Origin: Ceratothoa steindachneri
Lineage: Eukaryota; Arthropoda; Malacostraca; Isopoda; Cymothoidae
Reading direction: 5' to 3'
Length of the DNA stretch: 64,000 nt
NCBI GenBank assembly: GCA_963969495.1
Contig: OZ018323.1
Span: forward strand, 79,990,919-80,054,918
Shown here one piece after another: positions 10,601-25,600 of the stretch. The number at the start of each line of letters is the position of its first letter. Position 1 is the first letter of the stretch. Position numbers and translations under genes: made by a program. The notes under the pieces were generated by a model. It was given only the letters and a program-made list of their open reading frames with translations. It had not been told where the DNA came from and ran no database searches.

Positions 10601-13600
10601 TAAATGATAGCAGGGTCCATTGGACCAGGCCCTCTACAGTCTTATGTCTTGAGTTTACAGGGGGTTCTCGATTTGGATCCATGATAACTTTGGGCGTAGG
10701 GGGCACATGGAAGCACCCCCACCCCGAGCTGGACATGCTCACAGAGGTGACACTGCCCCATGCTCAGTGCCAAACTAATGTTTTCCTCAGGCCCCCAAGG
10801 CCTCACAAGTAGAGCAGAGACTTGCTCCCCTGACTAGGCCCCTTTAACAGCCAAGCCCTTCTCAATCTCTGAGAACGATCTTGCTGGGGATGGAGAGAAG
10901 CGCATTCACTCTCCACCCTCTTCTACTAAAAAGAACAATAAGTCAAAGAGTACATGGGGTTCCTCTCCCTTTGTGGAGAGTCCAGTGAAGGATGGGTCCG
11001 CCGCCACTTTGACAAGTGACCAGGTCAAAATCAGCATGTTCAGCCCCAAAGCTCCATTGAGACAAAATTTGCAAGTGCGATGAGTGGACCCTGGATTATG
11101 TTGGGGCTACTCATTCAGAGACTACTTGGCATTTTTGAGCCTGCTGGCTTTAAATGCTTTGTGGCTATTCACTCCATAGATGGCAACATGTTTCATCAGA
11201 GGAAGACATTAGCTTACTTCATTGGTACAGAGACTAAGGTGACCCATTTCTCGTATGGGAGCCTTCTGGCAAATGCGTTGGACCCCTCCAAGGCGGCAAT
11301 GATTAGTGCCCTTTGGACACTTAATGGCTTGTCGGTGAGTGTAATGCTGAACTTTGTGAAAGGAGTGGTTTATGCAAGGAAACTCGTGGACTACTCCTCA
11401 GAAGACATCACTTTAGAGCTGGCCAACAATTAGGGTGGTCAAGGTTAAACGTGGAATGAGAAATAATTGAGCCTTGAGACCCACTCTTACACTTATCATG
11501 TTCGTTGGGTTTATCCAAAGTTTGTGTAAGTTGCTCCAAGGCCATACATGGTAAGTACCTATAATGTATGGCCAAATATGTCATTTGTGGAGAGCCGTAC
11601 CCCACTTCTTTGAAGCAAAATGGTGCATATCTCCTGGAGAAGAAAGTCCTGGCCTTTCAGGCCAAAGAATGTCTCTTATTTTGCAAGGCTAAGGACTTGG
11701 TCCTGTTGTACCCAGTGCCTTCTGTGCTATCATACGCCTCAATTTTAGCTTTAGCTAAAACTAGGGCTCACTGCCCTCCACCAGTGTGAGCATTTTCCTG
11801 TAAGGCAAAACGGCGGAGCGCCTTTCCGAGTCATGAGACTCACAGCAGGCACACCCCTGAAGGTGGTAATGAGGCCATCTTCAGGGTTCCTGAAGCTGCC
11901 CAACAAAAGAAGAACAGCACCAAAAGAGCTATGGCTGGACTGGGTTTGTCTGAGATGGTGGATCATCCAAAGTAGCTACCCAGACTTGTTGCTAAATGGG
12001 GTCCACTGGAACTGGTGGATTCACACTGTTTTCAAACAATGCTTCACCTAGGAGGCTCATATTCGCAGTCTTAAGGTCTCTTATACTCGCGACATGGACA
12101 TCCTTCAGCCTGTGACATTCAGTATCTAGGCCTCTAATAGGGCTACTGCCTTACTTTTGTACTAGTCCATTATTCATTCAAAGCTTGAGGATGGATGCAA
12201 GTTTTCCGCAGCCAAGCATGTATTGCGGAAAGTGGACTTGATCCACCGCAAGGCAATAGGTGCCTTCTCACATCTCCTACTGAGAGCCTACTTGTTGATG
12301 CTGTGGAGATGCCACTTGCTCTGTGCCCTACACAGTGTATTATGTGCTTGTACGCGTGAGCACTGCATCAGTCAGCAATGGCTCTCACCTCATCCGTGGC
12401 CCATCTCTATGTTGCCGAGAGACAACAGTCCTTTGGGGCAGTGGAGCTGCTGTTTCTGCCCAGGATGACACCCTGGAGGGTACCACCTTCGACTATTTGT
12501 CGCCACGCCTCTGCACCCAAAACTTCCACAGTATCAGTAATATTGTGTTCAAGCTTTTGGGGGCACACTTCATGCCGCACTGTATCCGTGTCGGTGTACA
12601 CAGATGGCTCCAAGTCCCAAGAAGGGGTGTGTTTCCACCCCGTATCACCTTTGTTTCAAGTCAGCGGGGCTCTGCCAGGTTATATCCATGATGCCACAGT
12701 TTTGGCGAACTGGGTGGATGTCAAGATTATATTCTGTTGGGTACCTGGACGTGTAGGAATTACAGGGAGTGAGCGTGCCAAAGAGTCTGTGAGGACTGGG
12801 TGACCAGACAAGCGTTTCACTCTTCCTCTCACTGATTATATAGCAGGAATACGGATAGTTCTCCGGGCTACTTGGCAAAGAAGATGGGAGACAGTCGAGG
12901 GGAACTTAAAGTTGCGTGCCATTGCGCCACTACTACTCCCCCTGATCTACCCCCCAATGCTGCAACTGTTTCAGGTTGTTTTGTAATATTCAAATCATTT
13001 AAACTCTATTTAAATAATTGACCCTACTTCAACATGTTAATTTTGATCTCGCTAGTTTCCTTTTTCTTAAAAACAAAACAAATAACAAAACATTTACTTT
13101 GCAGGTCGATCCCATGTTGCATAGAGAGTTTGTTCACTGGCGTCAGGAACCTGACCTTAGTCGGAATAATCCATTCATGAACCGAGTCTATGCCGAAGAT
13201 ATTGACCTCTGTCTTGCCTTCTCCAATTCTACCCTTAGCCATAAGGTGCAACGGGCCATTGAAGATAACGCTCTCTATATTGAAGAGGTTAACCCAAGAC
13301 AGAAAAGCAACTGTCCTAAGTATGTCCTTCAAAATTTTCACTTTAGATGTCATGTTTATAATATTTTTTGTTGCACTTTTATTCTATATTTTTAGGGTAG
13401 GATTTGTTTTTGTTTTGTCTCTGTGGCACAGGAAGAATACCATAAGGTCCTTTAAGGCAGTGGTCTCGGGAGCGTCAACTCCGAAAGTTTTGTTGCTGCA
13501 AGTGCAATACATAATGCCAATACTGTGTCAATACTCACCAACCCCATCTTGTGGGAGGAGGTAAAGATAAGATTTGTTTCCTTGTTTAGGGGTATTTGAT

Positions 13601-16600
13601 GCCTTGGTCATTCTCATCTTTATCACAAATTCTTCTTTGTTTCAGTTATGATCCCGATGAAAGCAGGTTATTTTACTATTTTTTTTGTGCTTTAGTGAAA
13701 GGTCAGCTCAAGTTTCCTTTTGGAATGTAGCCTTATTTTGATGACTTGACTACCATTATCTTTGCTCGCTGTCATGATAGTGGTTCCTCTTGGCATGCAT
13801 TCCTTCCCCTGATGCCTCTCCTGATGTTGCTATGCCAACCCAATTCATAGATAGTTCTTCATTGCGCCTGATACCCGACCTTGTAGGAAAGTCTTGTAGC
13901 TTGCACCTTGCGTGCTCCTTTATACATGCCCTTTGCCCACATTTTTACGCGCCCCTTTGTTGCTGTCTTGGAGACCAGTAACATTTTTGGCTTATATGTT
14001 TTACTGCCTTTGACACCCCACCAGAGGGTGATTGACCTTTATTGTGAAGGTTACATCACAAACACCCCAAGTAGTGTCCTATTTTTAGACCACTTGGGAT
14101 GTGTAACTTCCACACACCTTTCCTTAACTTCACCACTTTCTTTACAAACCATTTAAAACTTGCTGACAAAGATGCTCACATTGGTTTTTCTTAGTTTTAG
14201 GTAAAAATGCCTCTGACCCCAGCAAATTTACTTCATTTCAGAAAAAAGGGCAAGTTTAGGTGAGTTACTTGCCTCTCACTCCCTGAGTACTCTTCATTGG
14301 CCATGTAATTTCCACATTTTCCTGTTACAAATATCGGATTATTGCTTTTATATACCAACTTAGTAATGGGATGATTTGGAAGGTTTGTTTCGTGCTGGAT
14401 CAGGATAAAAATGGTGGTGGTGGGGGGCGGGGCTAACCTGAATTCCTCCCATGAGTAGTCTGAGAAAAGGGCATTGATGATTAATAAGGTTTCTTACACA
14501 ACATTGATAATAAATAGCTAACACACACAGTAGTGAGCACTAACTCTCTCAGATCCCTCCCCAAATTTCCCCACAACAAAAAATTATGAATTGTAGTTTA
14601 TTTTAGTTTGGGGGCATCAGCTAAGGTATAATACTGAATTCAATAATAATTTTTTAGATTTTCCTGGATTTTAGACATGTATCATATAAGATACATTTGA
14701 TCGCAAGGGTTTAAAAACTGATTTATATATATTCTATATTATTACATAACTCTTTATGAATAGCAGAATAGAAGTATAGCTTAAAAATGAAATATAAACA
14801 TAAATGGGTCTGAAAGGGGTAATAACAACGGCATCTAACACACATTAATAACACAGCATTGGTTGCAGTATTTCACACGAACATCAACCTCCGGTTCCTT
14901 TGGGTAAATACATTTATTACAGTGTCTATGCTAACATCACTTTTGTTGTGAACACCGAACAGTGCCAGACTGTTGAGGCTTTCTTGGGGGAGGGGGGCTT
15001 CAGCTCCCTAGCCCCCCTTTGGATCTGTACCTGGTTTGGTTAGTAGATTAGTGTATTGATGAATAAAAGCTTTGAGATAGAATGACTTTATTAGATTACA
15101 AGTACAAGACTAGTTTTGCAGCATCATGCTCTATCCTTCAGCTGTACAAAGACTGAACAGTAAAAGGATGGAGCGCAATGCTCCAAAACTAGGCCTGTAC
15201 TTGCGATCTAATGGTCATTCTTTCAAAGTTTTTGTTCCTCAAAGTTAGGCTATTCTTTTGTTACAGTTCTTATCATTCTTGATCCCATCTATTACTATCT
15301 TTCCATTTCTATATCTATTTCCATATACATGATTTTATTTTGAAAGCCAAAAGTCATCCACAGCTCAGTTGCTGTGTAACTGAGCCCCCAGATCTTGGGG
15401 CAACCTGTTCTCTGTTTCTGCTTTGAAGCTACCCTCTGCTGCCTTTGTTTTGATTTGGCATTCACTTTGTCATCATGAAAGTGCCATTAATGTTATTGGA
15501 CACCCAATCTGAAGTTAAAAATGGAAATAATTTAATTTTGGCTTGTGAAAACAAAAGGACAATGGATTTTATATTTGTCTGTTTGAAGATTAATGCGGGT
15601 CAGTATGTACTTGTTTTCTATCCCCCCCCCCTCCACCTTTTTGCATTTTTTTTGCCTGCCTGTTCATTGGAATTATTTTAAGATTCTTGACGCTACTGTT
15701 TATCTTATTTCATAATAATCACATATTTGCGCTTCTGCTTAAGCAGTTTGGTACCCTCATTAATTGATGACTGAGTGCTACACCTTTTTTTGTTGATCCA
15801 TATTTCACTATTCCTCTCATTTCTTAACATTGTTTTTTTAATCTCCATCACTGTTTGCATTGTTATTCCACCAACTTCTACAAGGGTATTCCAAAACTAA
15901 AGTATGCTGGAAAAATGTTTTATTTTTCTGAATAACCTTAAATTAACTTGTCTCTCTGCATTGTTTTGCCAATTTCATAAATTTTTCCTGTATATCTTGA
16001 TCTCTTGAATGCAGACATGGTTTTGCTGCTAACACCTTTTTATTCATAAAAAATTGTCTTTAAATGTTTAAATGAGATGTAAAAAAAAAAATATGACTCA
16101 ACTGTAACTTAGATAGCAGAGTGATTCTTAAAAAAACTAGCAATTTTGTTCAGAAGTTGCAATGAATATTCCAGAGCAATGTTGTGTCGGAAGAGTTGTT
16201 AGTTAGGAAGCCTTGATCTACATATGTTTCCAACTTTTAAACTTTTTTATTAATTCCATGGGTGGGACGATGAGGAGGTGAATGTAAGAGTATGATTGAT
16301 TTGCCCTTCGGTGAGAGAGAATGTTGATGAATTTTGATATGAAAACATTGACTGGTATCATCTGGACCTATGACTCCATGATTGTACTGCATAGTTAAAT
16401 TAGTGGATGTGTGGATGAAAAGACATGCAGAAGGCTGATCAGTCGAGAAGAAAGAGTAGGATTGACTGGTAAAGGGTAGAGGAATAAATATTAACATGGA
16501 GTTGGAGCTAATGTGGAATAAGTTTAAAGAAGATATAGTGAGTAGTGCAAAGGCTCTATCTGAGTGTGCTAGAATGGAGAGAGAAAGTCCAATGGTGGAA

Positions 16601-19600
16601 TGATTGTGTGAGATGTGCAGTGAAAGCTGGAGGCATACTTAAAGACACTTTATTTCTCAAATAAACATGCAAATGTCTACAAAAGGTAAATAAGTGTAGT
16701 GAACAGTGAATGGAGCAGTCAGAAGGATGTTGAATGAGGATCTGGATTGCCACCAGATTGCTGTGACAAAGGTCTGAATGCATGGCTACGGAATTACCAC
16801 ACAGTCTTCAGGCGTATCTTGTTGGGGGTGATTAAGTCCAGATAGGGGTCACTGCTCTGGGAAACTGCTTCCACGAAACCTCTTCTTGGCATTGATGCGT
16901 GCTGACCACATTTTGGGTGGATAAAGAACTCATAGGGCGAAATGTTATTGTCTCAGTGATTGCTGCCAAATGAAGCTACGATTTGGATAGCACTGGCTCA
17001 GTAGTGGAAATGTTCGTTTGGGTGGGGTGTTTTTCTGTGCCTTTGTTCTTTCTTACACTAAATATTACAACACATCCTCTTTTTTTTATTAAATAACCAT
17101 AAATTTCCAACGGTTTCCTGAGCTGTAGAACTTGAACGAGGATTGTCTTCATTGCAGAACAAGAGAAGGGGGTAGGGCAGACTTGAAAGACTTCTGGGAG
17201 TTATTTGGGAGAATGTACTCCTTCCTAGTGCTCAACACTCCACTAGTCTCTTTTTTAACTAGCTTTTGTTGGTTATTGCCCACCTGTTACATAGTCATGT
17301 ATGTAACAGGCTCTGTCTTCATTACATTTTCACTTCATTCATATCTACCATTTTCTTTACAGGTCTCTTCGACAAGCTTTCTGAGAGATGCCTTCATTGG
17401 CTTTGGCTTTAAATAAGTCACTCTCTGGCTTCTCTTTTTAACTTCCCTCTTAGTTGGACTTTTGCTCTGCCTATTTGTTGTAATTTGCTTCAATATAAAG
17501 AAGAATGAAAGAATTATTTTTTTCTGTTGCTCTCAAAGTGACCTTACCTTAAACCACCATTGGAATCTTGCCAATCCTCTCTTTCTTTTGTTATCCACAG
17601 TGCTTATGACCCTGCTGTTGGGTGCAGACTTAAAAAAAAATCTAATCCTAAATTTTTAAGAATTGCTTTTCTGTTTAATGCTAAGGTGAATTAGAATTCA
17701 GTTTGCCCATGTTGATAAATTTTAGGGCATGTTAATAACAATCATTTCTTTTCCTCGATTCCTGGCATCATAGAATGTGTTTTGATGTCGTCAATAGTTA
17801 CAGGGAAGGAGTTAAAATCTTTGATAGAGGCTTATGTTGCTTGTTTAGAACTGTCATGAAGACATGTGGAATGTTTAATAACATTTTGGATGAATCTCTT
17901 GATCAAACCTTTCCAGGAAGTGCGTCTTGTTAGAGGTTCCTCGGTACTGCAAGTACAGGTTTCGCTTGGGTGAAAAGGATGATACATGGTACTACATATC
18001 GCAACTGGCACGAAATAGGGTAAGAAATTATTGTTTTCTCATCTTTTGATCCTGTTTCAAAAAACATTTTCATCATCATCTCCAGTAACCGTTTTTGCAC
18101 AGTGTGTTATTGGTGCGGATCATGCCATGAAAAACAACCCCTTGTTTGTTTTTTTTCCATACTAAATTGGCCCAATGAGATGGGGTTTCTCTCTGGCCAG
18201 AAGGACCCAAACACGCCCACCTCACAAACCCTCTCCATTTTCACATTCATAATATCATCCACTTTTCCACCCTATCCGCCCGCTTTCTCACAATCGCATG
18301 AATAATCAATCTTTAATGCTATCTTCCAACCATTCACACAGTAGGACATTGTGTATTTTCTTCCAATCTATTTTCATTCATTTTTTTTAAGTTAAAGCAA
18401 AAACCCAATGTAAGCATATTTCGCAGAATGTTTGTAAGGCGAGATTTTCAAAGAAAGTGAAGATTTAAGATAGAGGGAGTAATGTAAGGAAGATATATAG
18501 CTGCAGATGGCATGCAGGCATTGGAGCTGGGATGTCAGCTGCAGTATGGTTACCCATACAACTGAAACCCCTTTGCTGGTATTCATTTGATTTACTTGTC
18601 CATAACACCAGAACATTTACCTCTTTTATGCCTTTCCTTACACTATATATATTCTACCTACTCATCCCTGCAGGTGGTAGGTACCCTGTTTATAAGGCTA
18701 CACTTGGTACCCGGTCCGAGTGCAGCGGCATCATCCACTACCTAGAGGAGACAACTTCACAAACTTTAAAAAGAAAAGAATCTCCATTATTCGCACCCCT
18801 TTTTTCACGAGTTTTACCCATTTCAGTCATTTTCATATAAATCACATCGTCCATCCATTCATTCAGTCTCACCTACATAATCATAGCACCATTCATTTCT
18901 CTCACAAATCGGATTTTAATTTAGTTTTAAATTTAAGAAAATTTAGTTATTAGGGCGCAGTGAGCGCCAAGGGACATGTACAACCCATCCTGCTCTGAGG
19001 GACCACAGTGAAGCACCGTCTGGCACGGCCTCCCAGCCCAGTGCCTGCCATTCTGCACCCTCCCTCCCCCACTTTCTGCAGGGCTTGCAGTTTATATGTT
19101 CCACTATTTTCAATCTTGTCTATCTTCACTTTCCTTTTGGATATCTACTTTCTCTGGGTAGGGTAACTTCCCCCATACCCCCTTCCGCAAAATTGCCTCT
19201 TGGTGACTTTCTGCCTATGATTTTGGCACCCCCAACCTTTTGCTTTGACAGAGGCCCTTAAGTGGTACCCTGTGTATACTGTTAAATTTGGTACCGGAGG
19301 AGCGCAACGTCCTCCCAGCCCGGTTGCCACTGATGAAGGCTTAGCTCACTGGGTTAACTTGAACTCTGACAGGGCCTGGTGAAGTTGGTGCATTTCCCCT
19401 TTCTCTCTTTGAGCCACTTTTTTTTAAAGAGGATACCCTCAATATTTTCCCTCTCGGTTTAAAGACCTGACCAACTACTTGATTCCGTGTCAGAAGAGAG
19501 GCTTTGGAACGTCTATAAACAAATCTCTTTAAAGCCCGCAGGTTGCAAGACACGAGGCTTGATGTGTGTTGGGAGCAATTAATGGGAAGATCGATTCTGA

Positions 19601-22600
19601 CCCAATAATCCCTTCCCTCCACCTAATGGGATTACCCCCCGCCCCCTGCAGCCGTTCTCGAGTGCTTATGGCGGGCGGGCGTTATTGGCTTGTTGATTGC
19701 CAGGTCAACTAAAAGTCTATGGGTTTGCCACAACTGATCTTCAGATCCTGGCCGTCTTGTCAACGATGAGTACTATCTAGTAAGGAAATCTACCCGGCTG
19801 CCCTACCTCTCTTGTTGCTCAGTTGGAAGCTGCAGCTTTTAAATAGTCACTGGCGACTTTATTGTCGGTGTGTGTTGCTGCTCAGGCGCGAACACCGCGC
19901 CAAGGGTTGCAGCCCTAAAATGTCTGAAAACTCAAGACTAAATAGGCGAGAAAGCCTGCAGGTGGGAAATGGCACACCAACTCTCTTTTGTTTTTATGGT
20001 CACAAGTTTTGGTAATTTGGTATGTTAGCAAATTTTATTAAAATTTCAGACTACACCAAATTTTAAATTATCGCTCAAACTTGGTGTTGGGGTGGGCGAG
20101 GAAAACCTCGATGACACACATCTGACTGGTGGGGGGGACTACCTCATTGGGAAAGGAGTTTCCCCTTTACCACCCCTGGAGCCTCCCGCGGGTGGCTCCA
20201 CCTCTAAACACGAGGTGACCCCCCCCCCCCCCTCGTATGATACTTGCAAAGGCGGGTTTACTCGAAGTCAGTGTAAATTGATTGCAAGACCGTATACAAT
20301 AATTTCTTTTCACTCGAAGTCAGTGTAAATTGATTGCAAGACCGTACGCAATAAGTTCTTGTCACTCGAAGTCAGTGTAAATTGATGCAAGACCGTACAC
20401 AATGTTTTTGTCGTGTACGGCCAAGTGTGTCAATTTCGTCTAGCCGCACCCTGCTTCCTCGAAGCAATTTGGGGAAGGTCCTGACCATTCAGACTGCGGA
20501 CCGACTCTCTTTTCGCGAGACTACGGCAATCCCCCCGAAGGTGGTCGTGAGACTCCTCGGGAATCATAAGGCTGTTCCCCGAAAGGAGAACAGCACCAAG
20601 AAAACGATGAACCCTCTAAAAGAGGGACCTCCGCATCTGAAGAGGTTTCGTGGCGGAGAGAGGAAAAGACGCGCGTGGCGAGCACAACCTCCGCAATAAG
20701 TCCTCGAATGCAACAGCGCCCGGAGTTTTTCTCTCGGGAAACGTACAGTCATTCCCGTGGGGGTCTTCAAGGATGGCCCCCGAATCTCTTTATGATAGGC
20801 CTGGAGGGCATATTCCTTCATTGGAATTCCCGTGGACTCGGGACCAACTGTGAAGAGCTGTGGAAGGTATCTCCTCTCGTTTCCCATTAGCTATTTTTTT
20901 TGCAGCAGATCATGCTGGGCACGTTCCCCCTGCCCACCTTCCCGGGATATAAGGGTTTTGCCACCCCACCACCGCAGGATAGGGACTGGGCAGGAGGATG
21001 TGTGATTTACACCCGGCATGATGTCTCCGTTCTTCTATTTGCTATAAATACCTTTCAGGCAGTGGTAATGCAGCTACACCTGATAGGTGTACTGTTGTTT
21101 CTGCGTATATTCCACCGTCAACCGACTTGGATGCTGTGGACTTGTGCCGTATCATGGCAGGATTGCCCAGGCCCTTTCTCATGCTCTGAGATTTGAATGG
21201 TAGGCATCCACTCTGCGGGGAATACAAGATCAATCCCAGGGGTCAGGTCCCTGCCGAACTGATCGACGAGCTGGAGATAGGTGTCATCATTTTCATATAT
21301 TCGTTCTGTCTCTATGTTCTCCGCCTCCCTCAGTCGCCAACTCTCACTGCATTCGCAGCTGATCTAGACGGTGCGTATGCCCCCGAGAGACGCCAGTCAT
21401 AACCCAAGCCCTTGGTTTAGGGCTAGGAAACTCATTCGAATGGCGCTTCTGGTTCTGGCTAGGACGCACCGCTGGAGATGGTACCACCTTTGAATATTTG
21501 TCGCCACGCCTCTACTCAAATTTTCAGGGCGTGGGGAGTATTGCGTTCGGATATTTTAGAGCGCACATCGTATCACGCTGATTCCGTGTCAGTGTACACG
21601 AATGGCTCTAAGTCCCAGGCCCCCGTAAGGGGTGCGGCGATTTGCCTTCCTGGCCGCCGTGCTGACGGGACTCAGCGCCCCGTCCGGCCCCCAGCTTAGT
21701 CTCTTGTCCTTCTCTCTGACACCCTGCTTCCTCACTTTCCCTACAATTTCTCCCACAACTTTCTCTGGCCGGTCTCTAATTTCACAGAGTAGATGCCGAC
21801 CAACTTTCACTCAACCATTCCGGATCGGGGCTGAGGGGGGAGGGTACATTGTCCCCTCACCCCTGAGTTCCGGTTTGGGGCGGTGAGTTTTAACTACCTG
21901 CCTCTTCCCCCACCTTCCTCCTCTTCGCATCCCTTTTCTTCATTTCTGTAGCCTATTAATTTTACGCCGAGCCCAAGGTGGAGCCGCCATGCTGATGGGC
22001 TGCCTGGCCACTGGGCGGGAGGTGTGGCCTCGAATGGTGGCACTCAGCCGGCCTCTTATTCACCCCTTGCAGGGGGTGATTAGCGTTTGCGTCCCACGCG
22101 CACAACAGGTTCCCCATACCCACCAATGAAAATCTTAATAAACCTAAATCTCATTTTCGAACTGATCTCTCTGGCACAGGGACTGAGTCTCTGACTAACC
22201 TGGACAGTCTTAAGGATTTTGATTTGAATGCTCCTTCAGCTCCTGCTATTACTAATAGTGGAGCTACAGCAGACAAGCCAGATGAGGTGGTTGCTCCTCG
22301 CTCATCTGGGCTTGCTGCTGACAAACCTAAAAAGTTCACACTACACACTTCTATGCAGAATATCGCAGCAGAACCTACTGAATTAAGCACTGAAACTGAA
22401 TGCACTACCGTGGTTCCCACAGACGAGAACAATACAGAAAAGACATAGCTCTCCTTCGAGACGTATAATATGTTGCTTTTATCCAAATTACTATTATATT
22501 GTTATTTAGTTAGATTTTTATGCTTTTAATAGAATTTATGTATTTAAATATGACTTAAATTTTATTTTTATTGCGATTTACTGAAAGCTTTTGATCTCAC

Positions 22601-25600
22601 TATAATAGATATATCTTATTTTCGTGCACCCTATATACTCCAGATTGCTTCTTATATTCCTGAAATTTAGCCACATAATTCTTTTCGAGATTCACTGTTT
22701 AATCACCCTATAGTGGTTCAATAATAATAATAATAATCCAAGTCCCAGGAGGTGGTCGGCTTCCACGCCATGAAGTCAGCCGTGCTCTAACGAGCGCTGC
22801 GTCTTTACGGTCAAGCTGGTTGCAATATACCGATCTTTACGTGAGATAACTCGTTGTACTCTGTTCTGAGATCGGATCGTAAGCTATAGCGTCTAACAAA
22901 GGGCCCCAAATGCTGTCGGAGCTTTGGAATCTCTGCATCCTATGTTTTGCGGTATCCGTCACGCCACGGGCGGATTTTAAGATTACTGCTGGGTTCCTGA
23001 CCATGTAAGGATTGATGGGAATGAGGGTGCAAAATACTTTGAGGACTGGGCGACCAGACCAGCGTTTCGCTCTTCCTCACTCTGACTACATACAGGAATC
23101 AGGTCAGCCCTCGGGGCTCCCTAGTACAGAAGAAAGACGGCCGATGGGAACTTAAAGTTGCTTGCCATCGCGCAGCGACTGTTTCCCTGGATCTACCCAC
23201 TAATGCCTAGGCGACTTCAGGTCGTTTTCTGTCGTCTTCGGTTTGGGCCCACTCGCGCCATGCACCGCCATTTGATGGAGCGCTCGCCTGCACCTTACTG
23301 CGACGACTGCATTGGCCCTCAAACTTCGGCACTTTCTTATTTAAGGTCCCAGTCAGGAGGATCTTCGAGCATGTCACCTTCTCCAGTACCGTGACGAACG
23401 GGGTTCTCTACCGCTTGTCCCCTGTACTCTGCACGAATTCGTGCACACAGATTTGTGAACTGTTCTACTTTATGTAGGAGGCTGACCCCTCTTCCATTTT
23501 ATTGGACCCATGCCCCGGTGCCTAAATCTTGCTATTGTTTTTTGTCCAGTGTATATTGCTTGTTCTGTTTTTTTTTTATGTAGCCTAATAATAGGTTAAA
23601 TTGGTAATGGAGATTTATGTATGCCCTTGGTGGCAGTCGTCAGATGGGCGCAAAAAATTGTTGGGATTCTCTAAAAAATCGTATTAATTGTGACTTCTTT
23701 TTATTTGCCTTTTATAGTTGAATTTTCCAATTGCAAATTTATTCACTCGAAGACCTTGGCACATCAGCTATTTGAATATTTTATATCTGTGGTTTATGCA
23801 CTCGGCGACTTTCTATTTAAGACCATCAACCACTTTCACAAAAGGCATGGTTGGCTCTCAGTAATGCCACACGGGCCTGACTAGCCTGGACCCGTGTATC
23901 ACCTCCCATTACCCTCATTGAGTATCACGTTCGCAGGAATAGGTATTCTTCCTCCTCACATGCGCCAATTTAATTTCTTTGACGAATAAGCAAAAAATGT
24001 GCTAATTTCTTCCCAAACTTCACCATCAGGCAGGACCGAGCTGATAACATTGGCAATGGCCTCATCACCCTGGTAAACAAATATATAAGCTTTACAGATA
24101 CCAAGGCACACATTAATTTTCTTTTTCCTCCTAAGACACCACCAGAGAACTGCAATCAAAGTGCGAACTGGCAACAAATGCCATACAAGAATAAATGCTA
24201 ACATTAGCCCCAATCTCAACTAATTTTCCAACAAAATTTGGACAAAACGATGAAACCACAATGGCGTTCCACAAGGAGCTATTCTCTCACCCCTACTATT
24301 CACCCTAGTCATGCATAACATCACACATCGACAAACCTCATTAATTAACACCTACACTGACGACTCGCTCACATCACAACACCCCTCAATCACAACAGCA
24401 AGCAGGACACTCCAGCAACATATATATATATACACACACACTAGAACACTGGCGCACACAAAACCACATGACTGCCTCAACCAACAAATAAACACTAACG
24501 CTTTTCACACCCAACTACCACGAATCGAACAAACGCCCCCAAATCAGGCTAAACGGACAACACTTACCGCTAAACAAACCCCCCACCCTTCTAGGACTCA
24601 CACTAGACACCCACATGACACTTAAAATCCACACAGCAAACATTACAAACATGACCACAAAGAAAATCATTGGCCTCAAAGCACCTTCAAACATTACCTT
24701 TTGGCAACAGAAAGCGACACTCATACAAACAATTCATCCGCACCATCCTCGAGTACGTAGCGTCAGCATGGCGCCCAACCACAGCCAAATCTCACATAAC
24801 AAATTACACAAAACACGCAGTACACCCAACTCACACCTACATGCTGAAACAAAAAATACTACCTATCAAAATACACCTAGACATGGTAGGAACCCAACAC
24901 CCCCCTAGCAGATCATTGACCCCACCCTACTCCAACCACCACCTGACAGCCCAGCCCACGCCATCCAGACACAAGAAAGAACCCCTACAAACTACTTCCA
25001 ACACCTCTACAATAACCTCCCTCTCTATTCACTACATTCACCCAAAGATATTTGAACACACTATCATCAAACAACATCTTAAACAACCCCTCTTAATAAA
25101 CCAATCAGAGAAATCACTACATATAATACGCAGAGTAATCCTATCTCAACTCAGGTAAATGCCACTCCACTTTACTACAACAATGCAAACACAAAATAAA
25201 CCGCCCTGACACCAACATGCACCAGATCCAACCTAAGCCCAGACAAACAACATAGAACATTCAGACTACCCAAACCCCACACAAGCACGCACTACACACA
25301 ATATCTCTTCTCTTAGAGGCTTATGGATCCACCCAGGGAGCGTAGTGGCCGCCCACCTGGCACAAGAGAGGTAATGGACTGTGTAAACCATGGCTAGGTG
25401 CCTTTAGTCTCTCAAAGATTCCTCCTCAACACTCCAAACAATATAAAACAAAGCCCTAAAAACAATCACAGGTTGCACACCCTATACACCCATAGACCAC
25501 CTTCACTCTGAAACCAAAGTCCTGAAGGTAAAGGATCACCTGAAATGAGAGCCCCTTAAATGCTAGTCACAAGCTACCTGGTAGAACACCCACTAGTACA

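Noticed and set aside
13461..13560. Alternative acceptor at 13460 giving a peptide with [10 protein letters not shown], similar to the vertebrate FVKASAV
   Set aside because: The acceptor is weak and its phase does not fit exon 5 with the good donor; the frame from 13432 fits both sides.
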